Source: Polaromonas vacuolata (GTDB taxonomy: Bacteria; Pseudomonadota; Gammaproteobacteria; Burkholderiales; Burkholderiaceae_C). Taken from it: a DNA stretch of 64,000 bases. This document shows, in pieces, positions 47,128-57,249 of the stretch. The position numbers and the translations under genes were made by a program. The stretch is from positions 2,475,501-2,539,500 of the forward strand of contig NZ_CP051461.1 in assembly GCF_012584515.1 (NCBI RefSeq), written 5' to 3'. Numbering within the stretch: position 1 is the stretch's first letter; each line of letters opens with the position of its first letter. The notes beneath the pieces are model-generated. The model saw nothing but the letters and a program-made list of their open reading frames with translations. It was not told the DNA's origin and did no database searches.

Positions 47128-47651
47128 GCTGCATTTGCCTCGGCAGATATCAAGCCATCTATCAATTGGTCGAGCTTTTCGTTGCTCATAAAACTGCACA
47201 TGTTCAAATCATTGACCAGCAGAACCGGTGAATCAGCACAAGCGCCTAAACACTCCGATTGCTGTAACGTGAACATGCCGTCTTCTGTGGTGCCGCCCAT
47301 GTGAATACCTAAGCGCTGTTCAAGATGCGCCAGAGCAATTGCGCCATCGCGCAACTGGCAAGGCAAATTGGTGCAGACGTTCAGCTTATATTTACCAACT
47401 GGGCGTTGGTTGTACATGTTGTAGAAGGTAGTGACTTCATGCACTGCAATCGGCGTCATGGCCAAATAATCAGCCACTGCAATTTCGTTGTCAGCACTGA
47501 CAAAGCCGCATTCTTCTTGCACTATGGTCAAGCAAGCCATCACCGCGGATTGCTTTTGATCGGTTGGGTATTTAGCCACTTCGCGGGCAAACCGAGTGAG
47601 AGCTTGCGCGGATAACGCAGCTGCTTTGAGCGTATTTTTTTCAAGCGTCAT
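47124..47651 (-). CDS. nuoE: NADH-quinone oxidoreductase subunit E ([2Fe-2S])
   Basis: Thioredoxin-like subunit of complex I, 175 residues, carrying cluster N1a. The four ligands are seen in CTNLPC and, later, CLGACAD. Usual N-terminal helical domain ([17 protein letters not shown]) and the VATFYNMY-type segment ([15 protein letters not shown]) are present. It overlaps nuoF by 4 bp and follows nuoD by 58 bp. Confidence 0.96.
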   Translation of the reverse strand: MTLEKNTLKAAALSAQALTRFAREVAKYPTDQKQSAVMACLTIVQEECGFVSADNEIAVADYLAMTPIAVHEVTTFYNMYNQRPVGKYKLNVCTNLPCQLRDGAIALAHLEQRLGIHMGGTTEDGMFTLQQSECLGACADSPVLLVNDLNMCSFMSNEKLDQLIDGLISAEANAA

Positions 47652-47709
47652 ATTTCAATCTTCTTGTAATATTTTGGGAATACTTTTTAAAAAATATTCC
47701 GATTAAGGT

Positions 47710-48963
47710 TTAGCGATCTATCTCGCCGAACACAATATCCATGGTGCCGATCACGGCGACCGCATCGGCAATCATGTGGCCACGCGACATTTCGTCCATG
47801 GCGGCCAAGTGTGGGAAACCCGGCGCACGAATCTTCAAACGATAAGGTTTGTTCGCGCCATCGCTAACGATGTAAATGCCAAACTCACCCTTTGGATGCT
47901 CGACCGACGCATAGGCTTCGCCTTCGGGCACATGCATGCCTTCGGTGAAAAGCTTGAAGTGGTGAATCAGCTCTTCCATGTTGGACTTCATGGATTCACG
48001 GTCGGGCGCTGCTACCTTGTGGTTAGCCGTAATGACTGGACCGGGGTTTGCGCGCAGCCATTTAGAGCATTGCTGAATAATCCGATTGGACTGGCGCATT
48101 TCTTCGATACGCACCAAATAACGGTCATAGCAGTCACCGGTTTTGCCGACTGGAATATCGAAATCCATCTTGGCATAAACATCATAGGGCTGCTGCTTGC
48201 GCAGATCCCAAGCAATGCCAGAACCTCTGAGCATTGGACCCGTAAAACCAAGGTTGATGGCACGTTCTGGTGAAACTACGCCGACGCCGACAGTACGTTG
48301 TTTCCAAATACGGTTGTCGGTGAGCAAGGTTTCGTATTCATCGACCATGCCGGGGAATTTAGCGACGAAGTCGTCGATAAAGTCCAGCAAAGAGCCTTGA
48401 CGGTTTTCATTTAGCGCTGCGATCGCTTTGGCATTTTTTACTTTGCTGACGCGGTACTGCGGCATCTGCTCTGGCAGGTCACGGTAGACGCCGCCTGGAC
48501 GGAAATACGCTGCATGCATGCGCGCGCCGGAGACGGCTTCGTACATGTCAAACAGTGCTTCACGTTCACGAAAGCAATAAATCAAAATATTCATTGCGCC
48601 GCAGTCAAAGCCGTGCGCGCCTAACCAAAGCAGGTGATTGAGCAGGCGCGTGATCTCGGCAAACATCACACGAATGTATTGCGCGCGAATCGGCACATCA
48701 ACGCCAGTCAGCTTTTCAATTGCCAAGCAATAAGCCTGCTCGTTTGACATCATGGAGACGTAATCTAGCCTATCCATATAGGGCAGTGACTGGATATAGG
48801 TTTTGCTTTCAGCGAGCTTTTCAGTAGCGCGGTGTAGCAAACCGATGTGCGGATCGGCGCGTTGGATCACCTCACCGTCGAGCTCTAGCACCAAACGCAG
48901 AACGCCGTGTGCGGCGGGATGCTGTGGACCGAAGTTGAGCGTGTAGTTTTTAATTTCAGCCAT
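47710..48963 (-). CDS. nuoD: NADH-quinone oxidoreductase subunit D
   Basis: Quinone-site subunit of the 49-kDa type, 417 residues. Seen: [15 protein letters not shown] with the quinone-site histidine, [23 protein letters not shown], and the C-terminal [12 protein letters not shown]. It is separate from nuoC, unlike the fused CD of enterobacteria. It starts 37 bp after nuoC. Confidence 0.97.
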   Translation of the reverse strand: MAEIKNYTLNFGPQHPAAHGVLRLVLELDGEVIQRADPHIGLLHRATEKLAESKTYIQSLPYMDRLDYVSMMSNEQAYCLAIEKLTGVDVPIRAQYIRVMFAEITRLLNHLLWLGAHGFDCGAMNILIYCFREREALFDMYEAVSGARMHAAYFRPGGVYRDLPEQMPQYRVSKVKNAKAIAALNENRQGSLLDFIDDFVAKFPGMVDEYETLLTDNRIWKQRTVGVGVVSPERAINLGFTGPMLRGSGIAWDLRKQQPYDVYAKMDFDIPVGKTGDCYDRYLVRIEEMRQSNRIIQQCSKWLRANPGPVITANHKVAAPDRESMKSNMEELIHHFKLFTEGMHVPEGEAYASVEHPKGEFGIYIVSDGANKPYRLKIRAPGFPHLAAMDEMSRGHMIADAVAVIGTMDIVFGEIDR

Positions 48964-49000
48964 GTTTTTCTATTCTTCCCGGTTTAACTAGGGGCCGGGC

Positions 49001-49627
49001 TTACTTCAAGCCGCTGCCGTAGTTCTCTTCACGAATAATGCGCGGCGTGATTTCGCGCGGCTCTATCGTGACGGGCTGGTAAATCACTCGTTTTTGTTCC
49101 GGGTCATAGCGCATTTCCACATGACCTGTAGTGGGGAAATCTTTGCGGAAAGGGTGACCGATAAAGCCATAGTCGGTCAAGATTCGGCGCAAGTCAGCAT
49201 GGCCTTCGAAAATAATGCCGAATAAGTCAAAAGCTTCGCGCTCAAACCAATTGGCTGAATTCCAAACGTTGTTAACCGAATCAACGACGGGGAAATCATC
49301 GTCTGCACAAAATACTTTTAAGCGTAAACGTTGGTTCAAACTTATAGACAGCAAATGCGTGGACACGCAGAACCGCTGACCTTCGTAAAGCCCGTCTTTG
49401 TATTCTGAATAATCGATGCCGCACAAATCAAGCAGCTGCTCGAACTTGCAGCCCTCTGCACTTTTAAGCAAGGTAGCGCAAGCCAGAAAATCCGCAGGCG
49501 CTACAGTCACTGTGACCTCACCAAATGCAATTTTTATTTTCTGAAGCTTATCGCCTAGCGCTAAGGTGACGGCTTGTGCAATTTCTTCTGCCGAAGCGGC
49601 AACTGACAGTGTTGTGACGGCACTCAT
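49001..49627 (-). CDS. nuoC: NADH-quinone oxidoreductase subunit C
   Basis: Complex I 30-kDa-type subunit, 208 residues. Family motif [27 protein letters not shown] is visible (landmarks: [19 protein letters not shown]) and GHPFRKDFP. The ATG at 49627 shares one base with the nuoB stop; the TTG three bases earlier is less likely. Not fused with nuoD. Confidence 0.96.
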   Translation of the reverse strand: MSAVTTLSVAASAEEIAQAVTLALGDKLQKIKIAFGEVTVTVAPADFLACATLLKSAEGCKFEQLLDLCGIDYSEYKDGLYEGQRFCVSTHLLSISLNQRLRLKVFCADDDFPVVDSVNNVWNSANWFEREAFDLFGIIFEGHADLRRILTDYGFIGHPFRKDFPTTGHVEMRYDPEQKRVIYQPVTIEPREITPRIIREENYGSGLK

Positions 49628-50106
49628 CAAGCCCTCGCAATCGTATTGGTGCGGCGAATTTTTTGTTGCAGCTGAATAATGCCGTAGATTAATGCTTCTG
49701 CCGTCGGTGGGCAGCCAGGCACATAAACGTCTACTGGAACAATTCGGTCACAGCCGCGAACGACCGAATAACTGTAGTGGTAATAACCGCCACCGTTTGC
49801 GCAAGAACCCATAGACAAAACCCAGCGCGGCTCGGCCATTTGGTCATAGACTTTACGTAGAGCCGGGCCCATTTTGTTGCACAGTGTGCCGGCAACAATC
49901 ATCAAGTCAGACTGACGCGGACTCGGTCTAAACAACATGCCGAAACGGTCGAGGTCATAACGGGCTGCGCCCGCATGCATCATCTCGACAGCGCAACAAG
50001 CCAGTCCAAAAGTCATAGGCCAGAGTGAGCCAGTCTTGGCCCAATTAACCACAGAGTCGTAACTCGTGGTCATATAGCCTTCGTTGAAAACACCTTCAAG
50101 TGACAT
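49627..50106 (-). CDS. nuoB: NADH-quinone oxidoreductase subunit B (N2 cluster)
   Basis: PSST-type subunit, 159 residues, holding the terminal iron-sulfur cluster N2 that reduces quinone. The cluster ligands are in CCAVEMM (adjacent cysteines), GSCANGGG and [10 protein letters not shown]. It follows nuoA after 126 bp, a longer gap than elsewhere in the operon, in which no ORF is seen. Confidence 0.97.
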   Translation of the reverse strand: MSLEGVFNEGYMTTSYDSVVNWAKTGSLWPMTFGLACCAVEMMHAGAARYDLDRFGMLFRPSPRQSDLMIVAGTLCNKMGPALRKVYDQMAEPRWVLSMGSCANGGGYYHYSYSVVRGCDRIVPVDVYVPGCPPTAEALIYGIIQLQQKIRRTNTIARA

Positions 50107-50232
50107 GTCTGTACCTTAAATTACGAGCCGTCGCGTTCAGCTATTGAAACTGTGCGTACTGCTGTAGGGCGAAAAATATCGCAAGGGAAAACGTTGACTG
50201 GGCAGGAGTTACCAAACCAGTCCGTAGCCACA

Positions 50233-50592
50233 TCATTCCCAGTCTAGGGCGCCTTTTTTCCATTCGTAGATAAAACCTACGACCAAAATGCCTAGAAAAA
50301 TTATGACTGACCAGAAGCCGACTGCGCCAATTTCTTTGAGCGCAACAGCCCAAGGAAAGAGAAAAGCGATTTCAAGATCAAACAAAATAAACAATATAGC
50401 TACCAAGTAGTAGCGTACATCGAACTTCATTCGTGCATCTTCAAACGCTTCAAAGCCACATTCGTAAGGAGAGTTTTTTTCGCTGTCTGGGCGAACTGGA
50501 CCTAGCAGACGACCGAGTACCTGAGGTACTACGCCAACACCTACGCCCACTAGGATAAATAATAGTACGGGGAGGTATTGATCAAGGTTCAT
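50233..50592 (-). CDS. nuoA: NADH-quinone oxidoreductase subunit A
   Basis: First gene of the complex I operon, 119 residues, three membrane helices. The ATG at 50592 gives the standard N-terminus [16 protein letters not shown]; the open frame to 50604 lacks conservation. The Cys-containing loop [24 protein letters not shown] (landmarks: [15 protein letters not shown]) is typical and takes part in the quinone chamber gate. tRNA-Leu lies 86 bp upstream. Confidence 0.96.
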   Translation of the reverse strand: MNLDQYLPVLLFILVGVGVGVVPQVLGRLLGPVRPDSEKNSPYECGFEAFEDARMKFDVRYYLVAILFILFDLEIAFLFPWAVALKEIGAVGFWSVIIFLGILVVGFIYEWKKGALDWE

Positions 50593-50640
50593 CTTGGATT
50601 CCAAGCCTGCTTGCGCAGTTTGTGCCAGTAGTCATTTGAC

Positions 50641-50670
50641 TAGCTTGCAATGCAAAAGCACTGCAAGCTA
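50641..50670 (-). other. Hairpin between tRNA-Leu and nuoA
   Basis: TAGCTTGCA and TGCAAGCTA pair over 9 bp, with an inner TGC/GCA stem. It lies 8 bp past the encoded CCA of the tRNA on the transcribed strand. No T run follows on that strand, so RNA processing is more likely than termination. On the plus strand a T run does follow. Confidence 0.55.
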
Positions 50671-50678
50671 TTTTTGTT

Positions 50679-50763
50679 TGGTGCGGACGGCGAGACTCGA
50701 ACTCGCACACCTTTCGGCACTACCCCCTCAAGATAGCGTGTCTACCAATTTCACCACGTCCGC
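50679..50763 (-). tRNA. tRNA-Leu (anticodon GAG)
   Basis: 85-nt class II tRNA with encoded CCA. The acceptor GCGGACG pairs with CGTCCGC; the anticodon arm is CTATC-TTGAGGG-GGTAG, giving anticodon GAG; a short variable arm (TGCC GAAA GGTG type) and a normal T arm GTTCGAGTC follow. It sits between secG and nuoA on the same strand, so it is probably cut from a secG-nuo transcript. Confidence 0.96.
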
Positions 50764-50888
50764 TCATTTAGGCAGTTAAGCCAGTGTCCAAGTAGTAGAG
50801 GAAAGCTTGCGCTTTTGTCTACCTGAACAGTTTCATAGTTTACCCTGAAAAAGTAGCACTCCCAGTCTGGGAGTACATCAATCTTTAC

Positions 50889-51308
50889 TTATTTCGTCGG
50901 TATCTGGCCAACACCCGATGCCGGCACTGCTGGCGGCACTGGAACAGCCGTGTTTCCCGCCGCTGGCATGCTGGTGCCAGGAATTTGCGCAGAACCGGTT
51001 GCTGGCGCAGCAGGTACAGCTGGTTTCACAAGCGCTGCATTATCAAGAACACTGGTGCTTGCACGTGGTGAAGCATTACCAAAATAAGCCAAGGCCAAAG
51101 TGCAGCAGAAAAATACTGCGGCGAGTATGCCAGTGGCGCGCGACATGAAGTTAGCACTGCCGCTAGCACCAAACAAGCTACCCGAACCACCGCTGCCGAA
51201 AGCGGCACCCATGTCAGCACCTTTGCCGTGCTGCATCAGGATTAAACCAATCATGATCAGCGCGGTAAGCATCTGGACAGCCAACACTGTGGTCAATATA
51301 ACGTTCAT
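50889..51308 (-). CDS. secG: Preprotein translocase subunit SecG
   Basis: Accessory subunit of the SecYEG channel, 139 residues. Two membrane helices (about 3-22 and 55-73) flank the conserved loop LMQHGKGADMGAAFGSGGSGSLFG. The last 60 residues are a Pro/Ala-rich tail, longer than in E. coli but common in Burkholderiales. tpiA lies 40 bp upstream and tRNA-Leu 125 bp downstream, the usual order. Confidence 0.95.
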   Translation of the reverse strand: MNVILTTVLAVQMLTALIMIGLILMQHGKGADMGAAFGSGGSGSLFGASGSANFMSRATGILAAVFFCCTLALAYFGNASPRASTSVLDNAALVKPAVPAAPATGSAQIPGTSMPAAGNTAVPVPPAVPASGVGQIPTK

Positions 51309-51348
51309 TTTTTTCTACTCCTGATTTAAATTCGAACTGCGCTTATTT

Positions 51349-52104
51349 TTAAGCTGCAGAAATAATGGTTAAAAAGTCTTGTGCCTTGAGTGCCGCGCCG
51401 CCTATCAGGCCGCCATCAATGTCAGCTTGGCTTAACAAGCTAGCGGCATTGGCGGCATTCATACTGCCGCCGTACAAAATTTTCACGTGCGTAGGGTTGT
51501 TGCTGGCGGCTTTTAGCTGTGCCCGCAAGACCGCATGCACAGCTTGCGCCTGCTCAGGACTGGCTGTCTTGCCCGTTCCTATCGCCCAAACTGGCTCGTA
51601 AGCAACAACGATTTCGCTGATGCAATGACCATTCAAATGAATCACTGCCGCCAATTGGCGTTTAACGACTTCTTCTGTGCGACCGGCTTCTCGCTCGGCC
51701 AGTGTCTCACCAACACACACTATGGGAGTTAAACCAGCAACCAACGCTGCGCGGGTTTTATTCGCCACTAATTCGTCGCTTTCTAGATGGTATTGGCGAC
51801 GCTCGGAGTGACCGACGACCACATAGCGGCAGCCAAACTCTTTGAGCATGGCGGCCGAAGTCTCGCCGGTATAAGCACCAGAAACATGTGCAGATAAATC
51901 TTGGCCGCCTATTTCCAAGCCGAGCAGGCCAGCGCTTGACGCTTTGATAGCTTGGACTTGCGCAAGATAAGGCGCGGGCACGCACACGGCAACTTCGCAA
52001 TGTTGTTGTTGGACTAGACCTTGCGCCAACTCATCCAGCAAAGCTGCATTAGCAGCCAAGCTACCGTTCATTTTCCAGTTTCCTGCAATTAATTTTTTCA
52101 TCAT
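51349..52104 (-). CDS. tpiA: Triosephosphate isomerase
   Basis: Glycolytic isomerase of 251 residues (dihydroxyacetone phosphate to glyceraldehyde 3-phosphate). GNWKMNG with the catalytic lysine, VVVGHSERR with the catalytic histidine, [14 protein letters not shown] with the catalytic glutamate, and the phosphate loop ILYGGSMN are all present. Two adjacent ATG codons, 52104 and 52101, could start it. The quinone oxidoreductase gene precedes it by 15 bp. Confidence 0.97.
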   Translation of the reverse strand: MMKKLIAGNWKMNGSLAANAALLDELAQGLVQQQHCEVAVCVPAPYLAQVQAIKASSAGLLGLEIGGQDLSAHVSGAYTGETSAAMLKEFGCRYVVVGHSERRQYHLESDELVANKTRAALVAGLTPIVCVGETLAEREAGRTEEVVKRQLAAVIHLNGHCISEIVVAYEPVWAIGTGKTASPEQAQAVHAVLRAQLKAASNNPTHVKILYGGSMNAANAASLLSQADIDGGLIGGAALKAQDFLTIISAA

Positions 52105-52119
52105 ATTTGTCCGAGCAAA

Positions 52120-53106
52120 CTACCAAGTCAGCACGATTTTGCCAATGTGCTGGTTTGACTCCATCAGCACATGCGCTTTAGCCGCTTCAGCGGCAGGAAA
52201 CTCTGAGTGAATCACCGGCTTAATCGCACCACTGGCCAACAAAGGCCAAATTTTTTCGCGCAACTCGGCCGCAATTGCGGTCTTAAATTCAAGTGAACGA
52301 GGACGCAGAGTTGAACCAGTAATATGCAGGCGTTTACGCAGCACCATGCCAGCATTAAATTCAGCTTTAACACCGCCCTGCACCGCAATAATGACTAGCC
52401 TGCCATCTTCTGCAAGGCATTCAATTTCACGCGCTACATAGCTGCCAGCAACCATATCCAAAATTACGTCAACACCTTTGCCGTCGGTCAATGACTTAAC
52501 CTGCTGAACAAAATCTGCATTTTTATAATTAATCGCGTGATCCGCACCGAGTGCAAGACAAGCTTCGCATTTGCTATCGCTACCAGCGGTCACTATGACT
52601 TTAGCGCCCAGCGCCTTGGCCATTTGTATGGCAGTCACACCGATGCCGCTGGATCCACCTTGAATGAGTAAAGTTTCACCAGAGCGCAAGGCGCCGCGTT
52701 GAAATACGTTGCTAAAAACGGTGAAAAATGTCTCTGGAAGCGATGCCGCTTCAATGTCGCTAAAGCCTTGGGGAATTGGCAGGCATTGACCGACGGGCGC
52801 CACACACAGTTCAGCGTAACCGCCGCCAGCGACCAATGCGCAAACGCGGTCACCGAGCTTTAAGCCGGCAGCTGCAATCGCATCCAAGTCACCACTGTCA
52901 ATCACACCCGCAACTTCAAGTCCGGGTATATCCGAAGCGCCTGCAGGCACAGGGTAATTGCCGGTGCGCTGGAGCACGTCGGGCCGGTTAATGCCGCTGG
53001 CGCTGACGCGAATAAGTAGCTCGCCTTTGCCAGGAACCGGAATAGAACGCTCACCCATGCGCAGCACTTCAGGCCCACCAAAAGAGGTAATTTCAATAGC
53101 TCGCAT
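52120..53106 (-). CDS. NAD(P)H quinone oxidoreductase (MDR, PIG3/QorA-like)
   Basis: Zinc-independent medium-chain reductase of 328 residues, probably reducing quinones with NAD(P)H. The start at 53106 gives MRAIEITSFGGPEVL, the normal start of the family. Seen: SASGINRPDVLQRTGNY, the cofactor loop IQGGSSGIGVTAIQMAKALGA (landmarks: QGGSSGIG, TAIQMAKALG), and an Ala/Gly-rich Rossmann core. No zinc-binding Cys cluster. It has no clear ribosome site and follows pnp across a strong hairpin. Confidence 0.92.
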   Translation of the reverse strand: MRAIEITSFGGPEVLRMGERSIPVPGKGELLIRVSASGINRPDVLQRTGNYPVPAGASDIPGLEVAGVIDSGDLDAIAAAGLKLGDRVCALVAGGGYAELCVAPVGQCLPIPQGFSDIEAASLPETFFTVFSNVFQRGALRSGETLLIQGGSSGIGVTAIQMAKALGAKVIVTAGSDSKCEACLALGADHAINYKNADFVQQVKSLTDGKGVDVILDMVAGSYVAREIECLAEDGRLVIIAVQGGVKAEFNAGMVLRKRLHITGSTLRPRSLEFKTAIAAELREKIWPLLASGAIKPVIHSEFPAAEAAKAHVLMESNQHIGKIVLTW

Positions 53107-53132
53107 AGGAAAAAATTCTTTTTTTAATGTAC

Positions 53133-53166
53133 GCCGCCAACGCCCGACATACGGGCTGTTGGCGGC
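53133..53166 (-). other. Strong hairpin between pnp and the quinone oxidoreductase gene
   Basis: GCCGCCAAC-GCCCG, then loop ACATA, CGGGC-T-GTTGGCGGC: 14 paired bases with one bulge, 24 bp past the pnp stop. No T run follows on the minus strand. It could protect the pnp 3' end or act as a partial terminator or attenuator for the following gene. Confidence 0.7.
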
Positions 53167-53189
53167 TGTCAATTCAAGCTCGTTAAAGC

Positions 53190-55325
53190 TTAAGCGCGGC
53201 CTTGCTCGTTACCGTTGCTTTGGTTTTGCGCAGGACGCTCGATCAAAGCTTTCATAGACAATTTAACGCGACCTTTTTCGTCCGTCTCCATGACTTTGAC
53301 GCGAACGATCTGGCCTTCGGTGAGGTAGTCAGAGACTTTCTCAACCCGTTCATGCGCGATCTGGCTGATGTGCAGCAAACCGTCTTTGCCTGGCAGCAAA
53401 TTGATCAATGCACCGAAGTCCAAAATCTTGGTGATTGGGCCTTCGTAGATCTTGCCAATTTCAACTTCAGCCGTGATCTCAGCAATGCGGCGCTTGGCCT
53501 CATCTGCCTTGGCGCTGTCGTTAGACGCGATAGTGATGGTGCCATCTTCTTCGATGTTAATTTGCGTGCCAGTTTCTTCGGTCAACGCACGGATCACAGC
53601 GCCGCCCTTGCCGATCACATCACGGATTTTTTCTGGGTTGATTTTCATCACATACAGACGCGGTGCGAAATCAGAAACTTCTGCCTTGGCTTCGCCCATC
53701 GCTTCTTGCATCTTGCCCAGAATGTGCATGCGCGCTTCTTTGGCCTGAGCCAATGCAACTTGCATAATTTCTTTGGTGATGCCCTGGATTTTGATGTCCA
53801 TTTGCAGCGCGGTAATACCAAAGGTAGAGCCCGCAACTTTAAAGTCCATGTCGCCCAGATGATCTTCATCACCCAAGATGTCTGTCAGCACGGCAAAGCG
53901 GCTGCCGTCCTTGATCAGACCCATAGCGATACCGGCTACGTGGGCTTTCATAGGCACGCCAGCGTCCATTAGCGACAAGCAACCACCGCAGACCGAAGCC
54001 ATTGACGACGAGCCGTTGGATTCAGTGATCTCGCTGACCACACGCATGGTGTAGGGGAAGTCTTCTTTGTTTGGCAGCACTGCAATCAATGCGCGCTTAG
54101 CCAAACGGCCGTGACCGATTTCGCGGCGTTTTGGGCTACCCACACGACCGGTCTCGCCAGTGGCGAACGGAGGCATGTTGTAGTGCATCATGAAACGGTC
54201 TTCATAGTCACCAGACAGCGCGTCAATACGCTGTGCATCACGCTCGGTGCCTAGCGTGGTCACGACCAACGCTTGGGTTTCACCACGGGTGAACAATGCG
54301 GAACCGTGGGTACGTGGCAGCACTGAGTTACGAATTTCAATCGCACGCACGGTGCGTGTGTCACGACCATCGATACGTGGCTCGCCGGCCAGAATTTGGC
54401 TACGAACAATCTTCGCTTCGATGTCGAACAACATGCCTTCAACGGTCACGCCGTCAAATGCAGTGCCTTCGGCTTTGAGGGCTGACATCACATCGGCATA
54501 AGCCACGCGGCAAGCTTGCGTGCGGGCTTGCTTGCTGCGAATTTGGTAAGCCGCTTCAAGCTTGGCACCAGCGAGTTCGCCGACCTTGGCGATCAAGGTC
54601 TCATCCTTAGCCGGAGCCGACCAAGCCCACATTGGTTTACCAGCATCACGCACCAGTTCGTGAATGGCGTTAATTGCGATATTGCCTTGCTCATGGCCGA
54701 ACACGATGGCGCCCAGCATGATTTCTTCGGACAACTGGCTGGCTTCTGACTCGACCATCAGAACAGCCGCTTCGGTACCTGCAACGACCAGATCCATCTT
54801 GGAATCTTTAAGCTGGGTCTTGCCTGGGTTGAGTACGTACTGACCGTCAATATAGGCTACGCGTGCGGCGCCGATTGGGCCGTTAAATGGAATACCAGAA
54901 ATTGACAAAGCAGCGCTAGAAGCGATCAAGGCAGGAATGTCGCCTTCAACTTCAGGGTTTAGCGAAAGGACGTGGATAACGACCTGAACTTCGTTGTAAA
55001 AGCCTTCTGGAAACAGTGGGCGAATAGGACGATCGATGAGGCGGGAGGTCAGTGTTTCGAGCTCGCTTGGACGGCCTTCGCGCTTGAAAAAGCTGCCCGG
55101 AATACGGCCGGCAGCATAGGTTTTTTCAAGATAGTCGACAGTCAAAGGGAAGAAATCTTGACCGGCTTTTGCGTCGGTCTTGGCAACCACAGTAGCCAAC
55201 ACAACCGTGCCGTCCATATCAACTAGCACTGCACCGCTAGCTTGACGCGCTATCTCGCCGGTTTCCATGGTGACCTTGTGTTGGCCCCACTGAAAGGATT
55301 TACTGACTTTATTAAAAATACTCAT
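53190..55325 (-). CDS. pnp: Polyribonucleotide nucleotidyltransferase (PNPase)
   Basis: Phosphorolytic 3'-5' exoribonuclease, 711 residues, core of the RNA degradosome. Two RNase PH domains (residues about 1-145 and 300-515), with [13 protein letters not shown] and [21 protein letters not shown] between them, then a KH domain ([17 protein letters not shown], about 555-615) and an S1 domain (about 620-690, [14 protein letters not shown]). Complete. The leader contains a long stem-loop, as expected for autoregulated pnp. It lies downstream of rpsO. Confidence 0.97.
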   Translation of the reverse strand: MSIFNKVSKSFQWGQHKVTMETGEIARQASGAVLVDMDGTVVLATVVAKTDAKAGQDFFPLTVDYLEKTYAAGRIPGSFFKREGRPSELETLTSRLIDRPIRPLFPEGFYNEVQVVIHVLSLNPEVEGDIPALIASSAALSISGIPFNGPIGAARVAYIDGQYVLNPGKTQLKDSKMDLVVAGTEAAVLMVESEASQLSEEIMLGAIVFGHEQGNIAINAIHELVRDAGKPMWAWSAPAKDETLIAKVGELAGAKLEAAYQIRSKQARTQACRVAYADVMSALKAEGTAFDGVTVEGMLFDIEAKIVRSQILAGEPRIDGRDTRTVRAIEIRNSVLPRTHGSALFTRGETQALVVTTLGTERDAQRIDALSGDYEDRFMMHYNMPPFATGETGRVGSPKRREIGHGRLAKRALIAVLPNKEDFPYTMRVVSEITESNGSSSMASVCGGCLSLMDAGVPMKAHVAGIAMGLIKDGSRFAVLTDILGDEDHLGDMDFKVAGSTFGITALQMDIKIQGITKEIMQVALAQAKEARMHILGKMQEAMGEAKAEVSDFAPRLYVMKINPEKIRDVIGKGGAVIRALTEETGTQINIEEDGTITIASNDSAKADEAKRRIAEITAEVEIGKIYEGPITKILDFGALINLLPGKDGLLHISQIAHERVEKVSDYLTEGQIVRVKVMETDEKGRVKLSMKALIERPAQNQSNGNEQGRA

Positions 55326-55399
55326 GTCTTTGCTCCAATAAGTTCAAGCACTTTAGGCCGTGCGGGATGGCCCCAGAGTTGGCGGCATGAACACAATGC

Positions 55400-55464
55400 C
55401 ATTCCAAAAAAACAAGCGAAGGCTTCAAAAATGTGGCTTTGAAGTAAATTATTTTTGTGGAATG
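55400..55464 (-). promoter_or_regulatory. pnp leader stem-loop (candidate RNase III/PNPase autoregulation site)
   Basis: On the transcribed strand CATTCCA plus an A-rich stretch pairs with a T-rich stretch plus TGGAATG, about 12 pairs with one mismatch; an inner hairpin, CTTCAAA/TTTGAAG, lies at 55423-55444. The structure ends 75 bp before the pnp start. In E. coli a leader duplex of this kind is cut by RNase III and then destroyed by PNPase. Confidence 0.55.
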
Positions 55465-55498
55465 ACACAGCGAGTGCTCTTTTGCCCTGCTCCGAAGT

Positions 55499-55532
55499 AA
55501 AAAAAGCCTGAGTTAGAAGATCCAACTCAGGC
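55499..55532 (-). terminator. Intrinsic terminator after rpsO
   Basis: GCCTGAGTT-N9-AACTCAGGC, a perfect 9-bp stem followed on the minus strand by seven T, starting 19 bp after the rpsO stop. A T run on the other strand makes it potentially bidirectional. Its presence implies that pnp also has its own promoter. Confidence 0.85.
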
Positions 55533-55550
55533 GTTTTTGAAGTTTAACGC

Positions 55551-55817
55551 TTACTTGCGCAGGCCAAGCTTGGCGATCAATGCGACGTAACGGTCAGCAT
55601 GACGGGACTTCAGATAGTCCAGCAGCTTACGGCGACGGCTCACCATGCGCAGCAGGCCGCGACGACCGTGGTGGTCTTTGGCATGCGTTTTGAAATGGGG
55701 CATCAATTCGTTGATACGGCCGGTCAGCAAAGAGACCTGGACTTCAGGTGAACCTGTGTCGTTAGGCGTGCGCTGGTTCGACAGAACGATTTCTGCCTTG
55801 ATTGATTTTGCGATCAT
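55551..55817 (-). CDS. rpsO: 30S ribosomal protein S15
   Basis: Small ribosomal protein of 88 residues that binds 16S rRNA early in assembly. The full S15 pattern is present: [49 protein letters not shown] (landmarks: [20 protein letters not shown]) and a terminal LIAKLGLRK. Upstream of pnp, the classic order. An intrinsic terminator follows. Confidence 0.98.
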   Translation of the reverse strand: MIAKSIKAEIVLSNQRTPNDTGSPEVQVSLLTGRINELMPHFKTHAKDHHGRRGLLRMVSRRRKLLDYLKSRHADRYVALIAKLGLRK

Positions 55818-55945
55818 TGGTTTTCTTTCTTAGGCGCATTGCTGCGACTGTCTTGCGAGCGGTGGCAGCCTTCTCGATATGAGATTTGGCCGCTTCCGTC
55901 GTGGTCTGTATGCAGGACTTAACGATTTGTTGAAAATAGTAAAAC

Positions 55946-57160
55946 TTAGCGTACAGCCTTGGAGTATAGCCCAAGCCACTGCTCCAATCTGGCTACGCCT
56001 TGCCCCAAGCGCGACAGGTCTTGGCTGGCAAAACACCAACGCAACCAGCCTTGTGCTTCTGGCCGGGGGTTAACCATAAAAGCATTACCGGGCGCCAGCC
56101 CCAGACCAGCTTCTACAACCAAACGCTTAGCCGTAGCCAGTGAGTCGCCATACAAGGCTTGATCTTGCAACCTGAAAAAAGCATACATACCGCCATTGGC
56201 TGCGGCCACCTCAACGCCGGGCACGGCTTGAAGCAGCGGCACCAAAGTGTCGCGGCAGGCCTGCAAGTGAGCGACTACCCTTGGCGTGATGTCAGCCGTA
56301 CGGGTAATTGCCTCGACTGCTGCGCGCTGCACAAAAACCGGCGCACAAGAGGTATTGAACTCGACCAGTTTGCCTATCTCTGGCGTCATGCTGGGCGGCA
56401 TCACCAGCCAGCCCAAGCGCCAACCGGTCATTAAAAAACTCTTAGAAAAACTATGCACCACGACTAAGCGGTCTTCGGGCGCGGCGATGTCGAGAAAACT
56501 AGGCGCGCATTGCGCGGCGCAAGCAGCGGTTTTCTCAAAATACAAACGCTCATAAACTTCATCGGCGAGTATCCAAGTGCCGGTACGGCGGCAGTGCGCC
56601 AAGATCGTTGCTTGCTCTGCGCGCGTCAAGGTCCAGCCCGTCGGGTTATTCGGCGCATTGAGTATGAGTAGTTTGGTAGCGTCAGTAATGCTGGCGAGCA
56701 ATTCATCCATATCGAGCTGCCACAGGCCGCCAACAGGGCGCAAGCTCACGCAGGTAACATGACCGCCCATAATCGCTGGCTGAGCGATTAAATTGGGCCA
56801 GACGGGTGTCACGGCGACAACTTCATCCCCGGCGTCAATTAAAGCCTGGACCGCCAACATCAGTGCATTAACACCGCCCGAGGTAACCGCGATCCGGTCC
56901 ATGCTAATAGTCGCAGCACTGGCTGCGCGCAGTCCGGTGGAATAGTCGGCAATCGCTTGACGCAGCTCCGGCATGCCTAGGTTGTGGGCATAAAAAGTCT
57001 CACCTTGTTGCAAGGAAGCAATCGCCGCATCACGGATGAATTGCGGCGTGACTTCATCGCTCTCGCCAAACCAGAACTTGAGCACATCATCGCGCCCCAT
57101 TCCCGCATTGGCGACCTGGCGAATCATGGACTCTTCGAGATTTAAAACGGCTTGGCGCAT
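55946..57160 (-). CDS. PLP-dependent aminotransferase, class I/II
   Basis: Aspartate-aminotransferase-fold enzyme of 404 residues. The PLP Schiff-base lysine lies in SFSKSFLMTGWRLGWLV; NNPTGWTLTRAE, ILADEVYERLYF and the phosphate-binding region are typical. The start follows a small pre-domain (ANAGMGRDDVLKFWFGESDEVTP). It probably transaminates an amino acid with 2-oxoglutarate or pyruvate, but specificity cannot be given. It is divergent from the NAD(P)HX repair gene with an 89-bp gap. Confidence 0.9.
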   Translation of the reverse strand: MRQAVLNLEESMIRQVANAGMGRDDVLKFWFGESDEVTPQFIRDAAIASLQQGETFYAHNLGMPELRQAIADYSTGLRAASAATISMDRIAVTSGGVNALMLAVQALIDAGDEVVAVTPVWPNLIAQPAIMGGHVTCVSLRPVGGLWQLDMDELLASITDATKLLILNAPNNPTGWTLTRAEQATILAHCRRTGTWILADEVYERLYFEKTAACAAQCAPSFLDIAAPEDRLVVVHSFSKSFLMTGWRLGWLVMPPSMTPEIGKLVEFNTSCAPVFVQRAAVEAITRTADITPRVVAHLQACRDTLVPLLQAVPGVEVAAANGGMYAFFRLQDQALYGDSLATAKRLVVEAGLGLAPGNAFMVNPRPEAQGWLRWCFASQDLSRLGQGVARLEQWLGLYSKAVR

Positions 57161-57249
57161 GCAAACTCCATAAAGGGTGAGACCTTATTGTCACTGACAG
57201 TCAATGTCAAGGATGCAGCTGACAACACAAAAAATTGCACAATCAAACC

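Noticed and set aside
53202..53972. 256-residue plus-strand ORF
   Set aside because: Antisense to pnp, which has a complete, motif-confirmed frame.
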